A stretch of DNA of 33,618 nt. Origin: Blastococcus saxobsidens. Its GTDB lineage: Bacteria; Actinomycetota; Actinomycetes; Mycobacteriales; Geodermatophilaceae. A program made the translations under genes and the position numbers. The stretch spans positions 1-33,618 of the forward strand of contig NZ_JAAGWG010000039.1 of assembly GCF_010682065.1 (NCBI RefSeq), given 5' to 3'. Each line of letters opens with the position of its first letter. The stretch's first letter is position 1. Below are positions 7,689 through 14,771 of the stretch, piece after piece. Under the pieces are notes generated by a model, which did not search any database, was not told the DNA's origin, and worked only from the letters and a program-made list of their open reading frames with translations.

Positions 7689-8411
7689 TCAGGTCGTGGT
7701 GTGCCGCCGCCGAGCCGAGAGCGCCATGACGAGCGCCGTCGATCCGGCTAGTAGTCCAGCGCCGCCGACGACGAGCGCGGTCACGGCCAGTCCCGAGCCA
7801 TCGGACTCGTCGGCGCTGTCGCCGCCAGCGGCCTCGGTCGCTGCCCCATCCGCCTCGTCGCCATCAGCTGCGCTGTCCACGAGCGTCAGCACGGGCGCGG
7901 GATTCTCGGGCTCGGGCTGGCCGTCGAGCGTGGGCTCGATCCACGCGGACTCTTCACCGTCGTCGTAGGTTTGGAGCGTCGGGAAGGTGATGGTGTCGAC
8001 GTCGGGGAGCGGACCGCCGTTGATGGAGAAGGTTTGATACTGGCCCGGGCCGATTCCCGCCCCCGGCTCGGCGGTCCAGACGATCTCCGTGACGGCTTCG
8101 CTGACCTCGGTGCCGTGAACGTCGACCGGCGGATCGATCGGGCTCCGCGTCAGGGTCGCGGTCCACCCGGGAACCGGCTTCGTCCGCACCGATGCCAGCG
8201 GCGTCTCGGTCGGGATCTGTACCCGCAGCGAGATGGTGGAAGCCGTCTGGCTCTCGTTGGGCACCCGAAGGGTCACCTCCCCGAAGCCTCCGGGCGCAGC
8301 GTCAGGAGAGCTGATTCCCACGTGGGCTGACGCGGCGGTCACGCCGAGCCCCAGCACCGTCGACATCGAAGCGAGGCCGACGGTCAGCGTCCGAGCCAGT
8401 CGGGATGTCAC
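7689..8411 (-). CDS. ycnI: YcnI family (DUF1775) copper protein
   Basis: A 240-residue exported protein. The Sec signal peptide ends AASA, leaving His30 as the likely first residue of the mature chain (HVGISSPDAAPGG). Known YcnI proteins bind Cu(II) through this N-terminal His. The DUF1775 beta domain runs to about residue 160 and includes the family's late Trp near WTAEPG. An acidic Ala/Asp/Glu linker and one C-terminal helix (about 210-232) with a basic tail anchor it to the membrane. The start is GTG 8411 with AAAGG upstream. Operator O2 lies about 50 bp upstream. It is transcribed alone. Confidence 0.85.
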   Translation of the reverse strand: MTSRLARTLTVGLASMSTVLGLGVTAASAHVGISSPDAAPGGFGEVTLRVPNESQTASTISLRVQIPTETPLASVRTKPVPGWTATLTRSPIDPPVDVHGTEVSEAVTEIVWTAEPGAGIGPGQYQTFSINGGPLPDVDTITFPTLQTYDDGEESAWIEPTLDGQPEPENPAPVLTLVDSAADGDEADGAATEAAGGDSADESDGSGLAVTALVVGGAGLLAGSTALVMALSARRRHTTT

Positions 8412-8459
8412 AGGAGGCCTTTCAATCTGAGTCGGATCCGGCCCTACGCCGAACCCGTC

Positions 8460-8478
8460 CTACTAGATGCGTCCGTCG
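8460..8478 (-). promoter_or_regulatory. Operator O2, upstream of ycnI
   Basis: CTACTA-GATGCGT-CCGTCG on the plus strand. The left half matches the CTACKA half-site perfectly; the right half matches four of six positions. It lies 49-67 bp before the ycnI start codon. Confidence 0.45.
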
Positions 8479-8600
8479 CGACTGCCTACGAGCCAATTGG
8501 ACGATGGACGACAGAGCCACAACAACGCTGTTCACCGCGAGTCGAACCGTTCACCGTGAACCGGCGACGTCAGCGACGGTCGGATCGACGTGCTGCCAAG

Positions 8601-9425
8601 TCAGGGCTCCCTCCGGAACATCGACGTGAGTCCCATGACGCCCAGCATCTGGTCGAAGTAAGGGCTGTCACCTCGGATGACCGCGCGACCGCCGGCCCGG
8701 GAGGTGCGCTTGGCCCACCGCTGCAGGTGTGGAAAAGCAGTGGCGTCGATGTAGGTCAGTCCGCGGACATCGATGGCCACAACAGCCAACTCCTCCAGAC
8801 GCCGCTGGAGCTCCAACCGGTTGACGGCGGAAGCGTCCACCTCGCCCCGAAGGTGAACCACCCAACCGCCCCGCTCCTGTTCCACAGAACTGGGCGCCTG
8901 CTTGACGAGAGCAACTCCCTGCTCGACGGGAACGACCTCGCTGCGGCGCTCGGACATCCGGCTGACGTGATCCGGCAGCTTGGCCAGCTCCGAGTCCACG
9001 GTCCGCTGCACTACCCGCTGCATCGCCCTGCGCTGCAGGACCTGCCGCAGCCGGTTGCCGCCCTGGGGATCGTGGGTCACGGTCACCGTGACGTGCGTGG
9101 CACCCGGCGAGGCGTCAGCGAGTTCGACGCGGGTCTGCCAGTTCTCCGACGCCAACTCCAGTCGGGTCCCGATGCGTTCCTCCGCGACCCATTCGACGAC
9201 TTCCCCGCTCACCGCGCCCTGCGGTGGGGGCATGCCGTCCAACCGCCCCTGCGCGCAGACGAAGCGAGTCCCCTTGCCCATCACCGCGTCCGCCTCTGTC
9301 CCTGGGCCTTCGGAAAAGACGTAGGAGACGTCGCACACCGGGCAGTACGGGGTCAAGGCGGTCAGTGCCCGCCACACGGACTCCCGAGCGAAGGGAACCT
9401 CGCGTGTTCCTGAGGCGGTCGTCAT
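8601..9425 (-). CDS. SRPBCC (polyketide cyclase-like) plus STAS domain protein
   Basis: A 274-residue soluble protein with two domains. Residues 1-150 read as an SRPBCC/START-like ligand-binding fold (REVPFARESVWRALTAL at the start and ATHVTVTVTHDPQGG before a helix rich in RQVLQRRAMQRVV). Residues 185-274 form a STAS domain (WVVHLRGEVDASAVNRLE, then AIDVRGLTYIDATAF). In anti-sigma antagonists the STAS motif carries a phosphorylatable Ser; here the DATAF loop has Thr instead. I chose the ATG at 9425 because AAGGA precedes it. The gene is divergent from ctaG, with two operators between. A sensory or scaffold role is inferred; the substrate is unknown. Confidence 0.65.
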   Translation of the reverse strand: MTTASGTREVPFARESVWRALTALTPYCPVCDVSYVFSEGPGTEADAVMGKGTRFVCAQGRLDGMPPPQGAVSGEVVEWVAEERIGTRLELASENWQTRVELADASPGATHVTVTVTHDPQGGNRLRQVLQRRAMQRVVQRTVDSELAKLPDHVSRMSERRSEVVPVEQGVALVKQAPSSVEQERGGWVVHLRGEVDASAVNRLELQRRLEELAVVAIDVRGLTYIDATAFPHLQRWAKRTSRAGGRAVIRGDSPYFDQMLGVMGLTSMFRREP

Positions 9426-9471
9426 CCCGTTCCTTCGACTTCGAGGGGCCGGCCAGATCTCTGGGCCGGCA

Positions 9472-9490
9472 CTACCGAGACTAGTAGGAG
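9472..9490 (-). promoter_or_regulatory. Operator O3, upstream of SRPBCC-STAS gene
   Basis: CTACCG-AGACTAG-TAGGAG, 47-65 bp before the start codon of the minus-strand gene. It is separated from O4 by 53 bp centre to centre, close to five helical turns. Confidence 0.6.
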
Positions 9491-9524
9491 CTGGCGACAC
9501 TTCCTTACGCCGACTCTCGCCTGT

Positions 9525-9543
9525 CTACGATCCACGTTAGGAG
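9525..9543 (+). promoter_or_regulatory. Operator O4, upstream of ctaG
   Basis: CTACGA-TCCACGT-TAGGAG, nearly identical to the ctaD-proximal site O10. It lies 29-47 bp before the ctaG start. The embedded TACGAT has the TANNNT form of a -10 box, so the site could cover the promoter. Confidence 0.65.
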
Positions 9544-9571
9544 ATTGAGGATCAGCGTCGAGGGAGGTTCC

Positions 9572-10531
9572 GTGGAGCACGGGCGGCACTCAGGGATGTG
9601 GGTACCGGACGAGCCGCCGACGTGGGGGCGAATGTTCCTGCCTCACCTGGAGGCCTCGTCGGCCCTGGCAGTGCTGAGCCTCGTCGCGCTGGTGGTGTAC
9701 CCGGCAGCGGTCATGCGGTTGCGCCGAACGGGCGTCTCGTGGCCCTGGTGGCGGACGCTCTCCTGGCTCGCCGGGACTGCGTCGCTGTTCGCCGTCACCG
9801 GCACCTGGCTGAACGGCTACAGCATGGTGCTGTTCAGCGTCCACATGAGCCAGCACATGATCCTCTCGCTGATCACGCCGCTACTGCTCCTGATCGCCGC
9901 ACCGGTGACCCTGGCGCTCCGGACCCTGCCCCGGGGCCGGGGCGCGGCCGGCGTCCCGCGGGCACTGCTCCTCAACGGGCTGCACAGCCGCCTGGCCCGG
10001 TTTCTCGCCCACCCGCTGTTCTCGATTCCACTGTTCCTCGCAAGCCTCTACGGCGTCTACTTCACGCCCCTCTTCGACGCTTTGATGAGCAGCCCCGCGG
10101 CACACCAGCTGATGCTGGCGCACTTCGTCGTCACCGGGATCCTGTTCTTCGGGCCGATCGTGGCGCAGGACCCCTGGCCACGAACGCTGAGCCACCCCGG
10201 CCGAATGCTCGAGCTCTTCCTGCCCGTGCCGTTCCATGCGTTCTTCGGCGTGGCGATCATGATGGCCGGCTCGCTTGTGGTCGACGCGTTCGCCCAGCCC
10301 CCGGCCGGGTGGGACATCGACCCGCTGCGGGACCAGGGCGAGGCCGGCGGCATCGTCTGGGCCTTCGGAGAACTGCCCACCGTGCTGGTGCTGGCGGTCG
10401 TTTTCTTCTCCTGGGCCAGTTCCGACGAGCGGCGCGGCAGGGCTCTCGACCGGGCAGCCGACCGCACCGGTGACGCCGAGCTGGCGGAGTACAACGCCCG
10501 CCTCCGTGCCTTGGCGTATCTGAACAGGTGA
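9572..10531 (+). CDS. ctaG: CtaG-type cytochrome c oxidase assembly protein
   Basis: A 319-residue integral membrane protein of the caa3_CtaG family, with about seven helices. Recognisable features are the paired histidines in LFSVHMSQHMILS, the APVTLALR segment after it, and FGPIVAQDPWPRTLSHPGRM, followed by VPFHAFFGVAIM. CtaG helps insert copper into cytochrome c oxidase, acting in the membrane. The GTG at 9572 has AGGGAGG four bases upstream and is preferred to the TTG at 9545, which lacks a ribosome site. Operator O4 is just upstream. The pairing with ctaD at the far end of the window, under the same operator type, supports a shared oxidase assembly role. Confidence 0.88.
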   Translation: MEHGRHSGMWVPDEPPTWGRMFLPHLEASSALAVLSLVALVVYPAAVMRLRRTGVSWPWWRTLSWLAGTASLFAVTGTWLNGYSMVLFSVHMSQHMILSLITPLLLLIAAPVTLALRTLPRGRGAAGVPRALLLNGLHSRLARFLAHPLFSIPLFLASLYGVYFTPLFDALMSSPAAHQLMLAHFVVTGILFFGPIVAQDPWPRTLSHPGRMLELFLPVPFHAFFGVAIMMAGSLVVDAFAQPPAGWDIDPLRDQGEAGGIVWAFGELPTVLVLAVVFFSWASSDERRGRALDRAADRTGDAELAEYNARLRALAYLNR

Positions 10532-10581
10532 AGCGCGGCGGCGCCGTTCCAGACCGACTAGCAGATTCGAGACAAGGACTT

Positions 10582-10609
10582 GTCCTCGCCGGGAGCGACC
10601 TGCGAGGAC
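10582..10609 (-). terminator. Hairpin terminator between convergent ctaG and M23 genes
   Basis: Perfect 8-bp arms GTCCTCGC (10582-10589) and GCGAGGAC (10602-10609) with a 12-base loop begin one base after the M23 stop codon. A smaller dyad, GACAAG-GA-CTTGTC, overlaps it on the left. There is no strong T-run. Confidence 0.55.
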
Positions 10610-10610
10610 G

Positions 10611-11972
10611 TCAGCCCCCGCAGGCGCCGACCGAGATCCCACGAGCATTCAGCCACGCAATCGGGTTCGAGGCTCCGCTGTACATGGCCCCGTTGGGGTG
10701 CACCTCGAAATGTACGTGCGGCCCGGTCGAGTTGCCTCTGTTGCCGACCTCCGCGATCTGCTCACCGGCCACCACACGATCCCCGGTGCGCACGAAGTAG
10801 TCGTTGATGTGCCCGTAGACGTAGACGGCGCCGTCGTCGCCGAGCAGGTAGACAGCCAGCCCGAATCCGGTGGCCGGCCCAGCACGCTGGACGGTTCCCG
10901 AGATGGGCGCGTACAGCGGAGTGCCGATGGGCGACGCGACATCCAGCCCGTTGTGCGAGGTTCCCCAGCGGGCGCCGAAGCAACTGGTGACGCGTCCGGA
11001 GAAGGGTGCGGTGTAACCGGACGACCCGCTATCGGGGGCGTCGCTGGAGCTGTTGCGCCGCGTCGCAGCTGCGGCCTCGGCGACCTCCCGGGCCGACCGT
11101 TCTGCTGCGGCAGCGGCGGCGGCCTCCTCTGCCTGCTTCTGAGCCGTCCACTGCTGATAGGCGTCCCGTGCGCCTTGCAACTCCAACACCTTGATCTGGG
11201 CGGCCTGGAGTTCTGCCTCGTAGGAGGCCTTCTGCGCGGCCACCTCAGCGAACGCGCCTTGCTGGGCGCCCAGTCGCGCATCGGCTTGCGCCTTGGCGGT
11301 CTGGGCCGTCTCCTCGGCGGCGGCCATCTCGTCGCGGGCGGCGCGAGCGGAGGAGTCGGCGTTGGCCTGAGTCACCTTGGCGACCTGGAGCTGGCCGAGA
11401 ACGTCCACCTCGTTGACTGCGACGTAGTCGAGCAGAGCGGCGCGCTGGATCAGGTCGCCAGGTCCCTCGGAGCTCAACAGCGCGGCCGTCCTGGAGATCG
11501 TCGCCCCGTTCATGTAGCTGTCGCGAGAGAAGCGGGCGATACGGGCTTCCGCGGTGGAGACGGCAGCCGCCGCCGCCTGTAGTTCGGCCGCCCTCTGCTC
11601 AGCCACGACCTGCGCCTGCTGGAGCGCCTCCTCGGCCATCATGTAGGCGGTCCCTGCGGCTTCGGCCTCGATGCCGACGCGTTCGAGCTCGGCCTCGGCG
11701 ACCGCGACCAGGCCGGCGATGCGGCCGACTTCGGCCGCCGCAGTTTCCTGCTCGGTCCGCGCGGCACCGATCTGGCCGTCCGTGGGATTGGTAGGCGCAG
11801 GAGCGCCGAGACTCGGCGTCGCGGCGCCGACGAGGGCAACGCCGGCCAGTACAACGACCAGTGCGGCTCGGAGCGGACGGCGGGGGCCAGGATGTCTCGC
11901 TGTGCGCCAGCGGTGATGCAACAGTCCAGCATCCGTCAGGCTGGCGCGCCGGCGGGAACGGTGGTCGGGCAT
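10611..11972 (-). CDS. Exported M23 peptidoglycan endopeptidase with coiled-coil N-terminus (no. 1)
   Basis: A 453-residue protein. The N-terminus is Arg/His-rich with a hydrophobic signal segment at about residues 33-58 ending near LGAPA. A long Ala/Glu/Gln-rich coiled coil (about 65-310) resembles EnvC/PcsB-type autoinhibitory helices. The C-terminal M23 domain (about 330-453) has the zinc ligands in HNGLDVASP and GPHVHFEVH, plus YGHIND. It would cleave peptide cross-links in the wall. I chose the ATG at 11972, which has AGGGAG six bases upstream. An in-frame extension upstream lacks support. Operator O5 lies 53-71 bp before the start. The next M23 gene lies directly upstream in the same direction. 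Confidence 0.85.
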   Translation of the reverse strand: MPDHRSRRRASLTDAGLLHHRWRTARHPGPRRPLRAALVVVLAGVALVGAATPSLGAPAPTNPTDGQIGAARTEQETAAAEVGRIAGLVAVAEAELERVGIEAEAAGTAYMMAEEALQQAQVVAEQRAAELQAAAAAVSTAEARIARFSRDSYMNGATISRTAALLSSEGPGDLIQRAALLDYVAVNEVDVLGQLQVAKVTQANADSSARAARDEMAAAEETAQTAKAQADARLGAQQGAFAEVAAQKASYEAELQAAQIKVLELQGARDAYQQWTAQKQAEEAAAAAAAERSAREVAEAAAATRRNSSSDAPDSGSSGYTAPFSGRVTSCFGARWGTSHNGLDVASPIGTPLYAPISGTVQRAGPATGFGLAVYLLGDDGAVYVYGHINDYFVRTGDRVVAGEQIAEVGNRGNSTGPHVHFEVHPNGAMYSGASNPIAWLNARGISVGACGG

Positions 11973-12024
11973 GGCTCGCTCCCTGGGGAAGAGGGTGGCG
12001 GTGCGTATGAGCCGGAGCAGAGTC

Positions 12025-12043
12025 CCACTATCACCGTTAGTAG
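12025..12043 (-). promoter_or_regulatory. Operator O5, upstream of M23 gene no. 1
   Basis: CCACTA-TCACCGT-TAGTAG, with five of six matches in the left half and all six in the right. It lies 53-71 bp before the start codon. Confidence 0.55.
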
Positions 12044-12151
12044 CGGCGGCAACACGCGGCACTTTCGCCACACACTTCTTGATCGCTCGGTGATGCTCTG
12101 CACACTCTGTGTGCCCGCCGGGCCGCTTCGCTGCCCTATGAGCCCCTGCTT

Positions 12152-12175
12152 CAGGTGCAGGTTCAGGTTCAGGTT
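12152..12175. repeat. Four tandem CAGGTK hexamers
   Basis: CAGGTG then three CAGGTT units, head to tail, in the 241-bp gap between two M23 genes. The repeat is not part of a gene and has no clear function; slippage is a sufficient explanation. Confidence 0.5.
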
Positions 12176-12213
12176 GATGCGGTGGCGCGCGTCGCTACGG
12201 ACGTCACTACGGA

Positions 12214-13392
12214 TCAACCACAGCCGCCACCGAGCGTGATGCCGCGAGCACTCAGCCACGGCGCCGGATCGACGCGCTGCTGGTACAGCCCTCCGCGATG
12301 GGTCTCGATGTGCAGGTGCGGGCCCGTCGACTGCCCCCGGTTGCCTACCTCGGCAATCTGCTGACCGGCGGCGACCGTCTGCCCCGCGGTCACGAAGTAC
12401 TGGTTGATGTGGCCGTACACGGTGATGGTGCCGTCCGCGTGCTGGATGTAGACGGCGAGGCCGAAGCCGTTCGCCGGTCCCGCGTCCAGCACCACTCCGG
12501 CATCCGGTGCATAGATGGGCGTACCGATGGGAGCGGCGATGTCCACGCCGTTGTGCTTGGCGCCAGACCGACTTCCATAGCAGGAGGTCACCCGGCCGGC
12601 CACGAGCGCGGCAGTGCCGGCGCGCGCCATCGCCAGTTCGCCTCGCTGCTGCTCGTCCCGTGCGGCAGCCGGATCCGCCACTCCCTGCGCCCCCAGCAGC
12701 TCGATCTCCGCATCGCGGAGCTGCGCGTCGAGGGCGAACTTCTGCCCAGCAGCTACGTCGTACGCATGCTGAGATGCCGCGAGCTGCGCCTGGGCTGCAG
12801 CCTCCGCCTCGACCGAGGCACGAACCGCCGCATCACGCTGCGCGACCGCAGCCTGGGCCGCCCGATCCGCGCGCTCCTGTCGCCCCTGGATCACCTCGAA
12901 CTCCTCGAGCCGCTCGGCGCGATCCTCACCCAGGAGGTCGAGCATCGCGGCCCTCTCCAGCACCTCGTCAGGGCCGGCCGCGTCGAGCAGCACGGCCGCA
13001 TCGCCCAGCGGGTCGGCACCCATGAAGGCATCGCGGCCGAGCGCGGCGATACCGTCCCGAGCTGCATCGACCGCCTCGCGAGTCGCCTCCAGCTCAGCGG
13101 CAGCGGCAGCGGCTTGCGTCTCTGCATCTGCAAGCGCAGTCTGCGCGGCGCGGGAGGCGTCGGCCGCGGCCTCCGCCTCCACGGTGGATCTCTCCAGATC
13201 CTTCTCCGCCGCGGCCACCAGCCCCGAGATCCTCTCGACCTCAGTACTCAGGACGGCCTCCTTCGACTGCCCATCGGCGGGAGCAGCCAGTGCCGTCACG
13301 GCCGACAGGCCGATGACAAGCGCTGCCGTGGCGGCCACGAAGCCGGTGCGCCGGTGGCGGATGAACGCGGATTCGACTCCGGAGGGACCCAT
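12214..13392 (-). CDS. Exported M23 peptidoglycan endopeptidase with coiled-coil N-terminus (no. 2), riboswitch-controlled
   Basis: A 392-residue protein. A signal segment at about residues 17-40 ends SAVTALAAPA and is followed by a long Ala/Glu coiled coil to about 260. The M23 domain has zinc ligands in HNGVDIAAP and GPHLHIETH. It is a paralogue of the gene downstream: same architecture and near-identical blocks such as GFGLAVY and AEVGNRG. The ATG at 13392 is the first ATG after the riboswitch but has only a weak ribosome site. A TTG at 13476, with GGAG further upstream, is an alternative. The leader carries a c-di-AMP riboswitch and operator O6, so expression should answer to two signals. 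Wall cleavage outside the membrane is the expected role. Confidence 0.85.
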   Translation of the reverse strand: MGPSGVESAFIRHRRTGFVAATAALVIGLSAVTALAAPADGQSKEAVLSTEVERISGLVAAAEKDLERSTVEAEAAADASRAAQTALADAETQAAAAAAELEATREAVDAARDGIAALGRDAFMGADPLGDAAVLLDAAGPDEVLERAAMLDLLGEDRAERLEEFEVIQGRQERADRAAQAAVAQRDAAVRASVEAEAAAQAQLAASQHAYDVAAGQKFALDAQLRDAEIELLGAQGVADPAAARDEQQRGELAMARAGTAALVAGRVTSCYGSRSGAKHNGVDIAAPIGTPIYAPDAGVVLDAGPANGFGLAVYIQHADGTITVYGHINQYFVTAGQTVAAGQQIAEVGNRGQSTGPHLHIETHRGGLYQQRVDPAPWLSARGITLGGGCG

Positions 13393-13501
13393 TCGACCGT
13401 CTCGGCGGGGTCGGTCGGAGTGGACTACGGACGGGACAACGGACGTGCGGACAGACCGGTTGTGCAGCGTCGCCAAGGCGGCGGATCTCCGTTCTTCCTC
13501 G

Positions 13502-13638
13502 CCGCCTACCGGGTTAGCTGACGGGTTCGGGCGGGAAGGCGCCCTACCCGCGTGCTCGCAGTCGCGCACGCGGGATTCACCCCAGGGGGACGGTGGGTCC
13601 CCGGTCCGCCCGGCCGTGTGGCACGGGCAGTTAGGCGG
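13502..13638 (-). ncRNA. c-di-AMP (ydaO/yuaA-type) riboswitch
   Basis: On the minus strand the conserved core elements occur in the right order: GGGGTGAATC (13583-13574), a GC-rich hairpin CCGCGTGC...GCACGCGG, GTAGGG, then CCCGTCAGCTAACCCGG followed by TAGGC (to 13504). The outer stem closes perfectly: CCGCCTA (13638-13632) pairs with TAGGCGG (13508-13502). This RNA class senses cyclic di-AMP and in actinobacteria often precedes wall hydrolase genes, as here. The hairpin of GCC and GGC runs just downstream (about 13485-13465) could be the terminator or anti-terminator partner, which is an inference. Confidence 0.9.
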
Positions 13639-13697
13639 GGTCCGACCGAGGCTCTCCGGTCGAGAGGCACAGCTCGGCAGGACCGCCCGGAACCGTA

Positions 13698-13716
13698 GTA
13701 CGAAGTTGCTTAGTTG
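13698..13716 (-). promoter_or_regulatory. Operator O6, upstream of M23 gene no. 2 leader
   Basis: GTACGA-AGTTGCT-TAGTTG. It shares the extended string AGTACKAAGYTGCTTAG with operator O9 before the third M23 gene. It lies 60 bp upstream of the riboswitch 5' stem, where a promoter is expected. Confidence 0.55.
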
Positions 13717-13793
13717 TCACGGTTGCATAACGGAGGCCCAGGAAGCTGCCGGTCAAACACCTGCGCCGAGGACATCCGAGGGCCGCGCGCAGC

Positions 13794-14771
13794 TCACGAG
13801 ACGCCGCCGTAGGAGTGCAGACCGGTCGACACGAGGTTCACGAACAGCAGGTTGAAGACGAGGCTCGCGAAGGCGATGAGGTTCACCCACGCAGCCGGGC
13901 GGCCTCGCCACCCGGCGGTGGTTCGGGCGTGCAGGTAGGTCGCATACAGAGCCCAGGAGATGAAGGCCCAGGTCTCCTTCGGGTCCCATCCCCAGAACCG
14001 CCCCCAGGCGCTCTCCGCCCAGATCGCGCCGGCGATGACCGCGAACGTCCAGACGGGGAAACCGAAGACCGCGGTGCGGTGCGCCACCCGGTCGAGCACG
14101 ACCACGTTGGGGAGCTTGTCGGCGATCCCCCCGCTCCTGCGGCCGCCGTCCCCCAGCGTCTTCTCGCGGTGGACCGCGACCAGGTACAGCGCGCTGGCGA
14201 CGGCGCTGACGATGAAGATGCCGAACGAGATGATGGCGGCGGACACGTGCACGGCCAGCCAGTCCGAACGCAGGGCGGCGATCAGGGGACCGGATTCCGC
14301 ATAGAGGTAGAGCCCGATGAGAACCAGCCCGAGCACCACGGGCCCGAGCACGAAGGCTCCGATGCGTCGCACCGCCGGGGCCCGAAGTGCGAACACGAGG
14401 TAGGCAATGACGCCGGCGAGTACGGAGGCAGTTGCGAACTCGTACATGTTCCCCCATGGCACTCGTCCGGTCGCCGCGCTGCGGGCGACGAGCACACCGG
14501 CGTTGGCGAGGGCGCCGGCACCCGTGAGCCCGACGCCCAGGAGCCCCCAGCGGCGACCGGCCGCGCCGGACGTCGCCGCCAGCGGCTGGGCTCCGTCCTC
14601 CGGGGAGGGCAGGGAAGTGCCCACGCCGACGGTGACTAGCTCTTGACGCGGCTGAGAGGCGCGCCTTCCGAACGCGAGCTCGCCGCAGAAGGCGAGCGCC
14701 GCGAGGGCATAGATGATGATCGAGGCGCTGAAGAGGGAGTCGGACAGGGCAGAGAACTGGTCGGATGTCAT
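13794..14771 (-). CDS. ccsB: Cytochrome c biogenesis protein CcsB (CcsA/ResC type)
   Basis: A 325-residue integral membrane protein with about eight helices. The heme-handling WWD motif is plain in the segment WGRFWGWDPKETWAFISW (about residues 255-272). Flanking His occur in VHVSAAIISFG and YLHARTT. Together with CcsA/ResB it ferries heme across the membrane and attaches it to apocytochrome c in system II. The start ATG overlaps the lnt stop (ATGA), so the two are coupled. The usual ResB partner is not present anywhere in the window. CcdA and a TlpA-like thioredoxin, the redox arm of the system, lie across the divergent promoter. Confidence 0.9.
   Translation of the reverse strand: MTSDQFSALSDSLFSASIIIYALAALAFCGELAFGRRASQPRQELVTVGVGTSLPSPEDGAQPLAATSGAAGRRWGLLGVGLTGAGALANAGVLVARSAATGRVPWGNMYEFATASVLAGVIAYLVFALRAPAVRRIGAFVLGPVVLGLVLIGLYLYAESGPLIAALRSDWLAVHVSAAIISFGIFIVSAVASALYLVAVHREKTLGDGGRRSGGIADKLPNVVVLDRVAHRTAVFGFPVWTFAVIAGAIWAESAWGRFWGWDPKETWAFISWALYATYLHARTTAGWRGRPAAWVNLIAFASLVFNLLFVNLVSTGLHSYGGVS

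Noticed and set aside
12152..12175. CAGGTT tandem hexamers as a possible CRISPR or regulatory array
   Set aside because: Units are only six bases with no spacers; simple slippage repeat. I saw no CRISPR array in the window.
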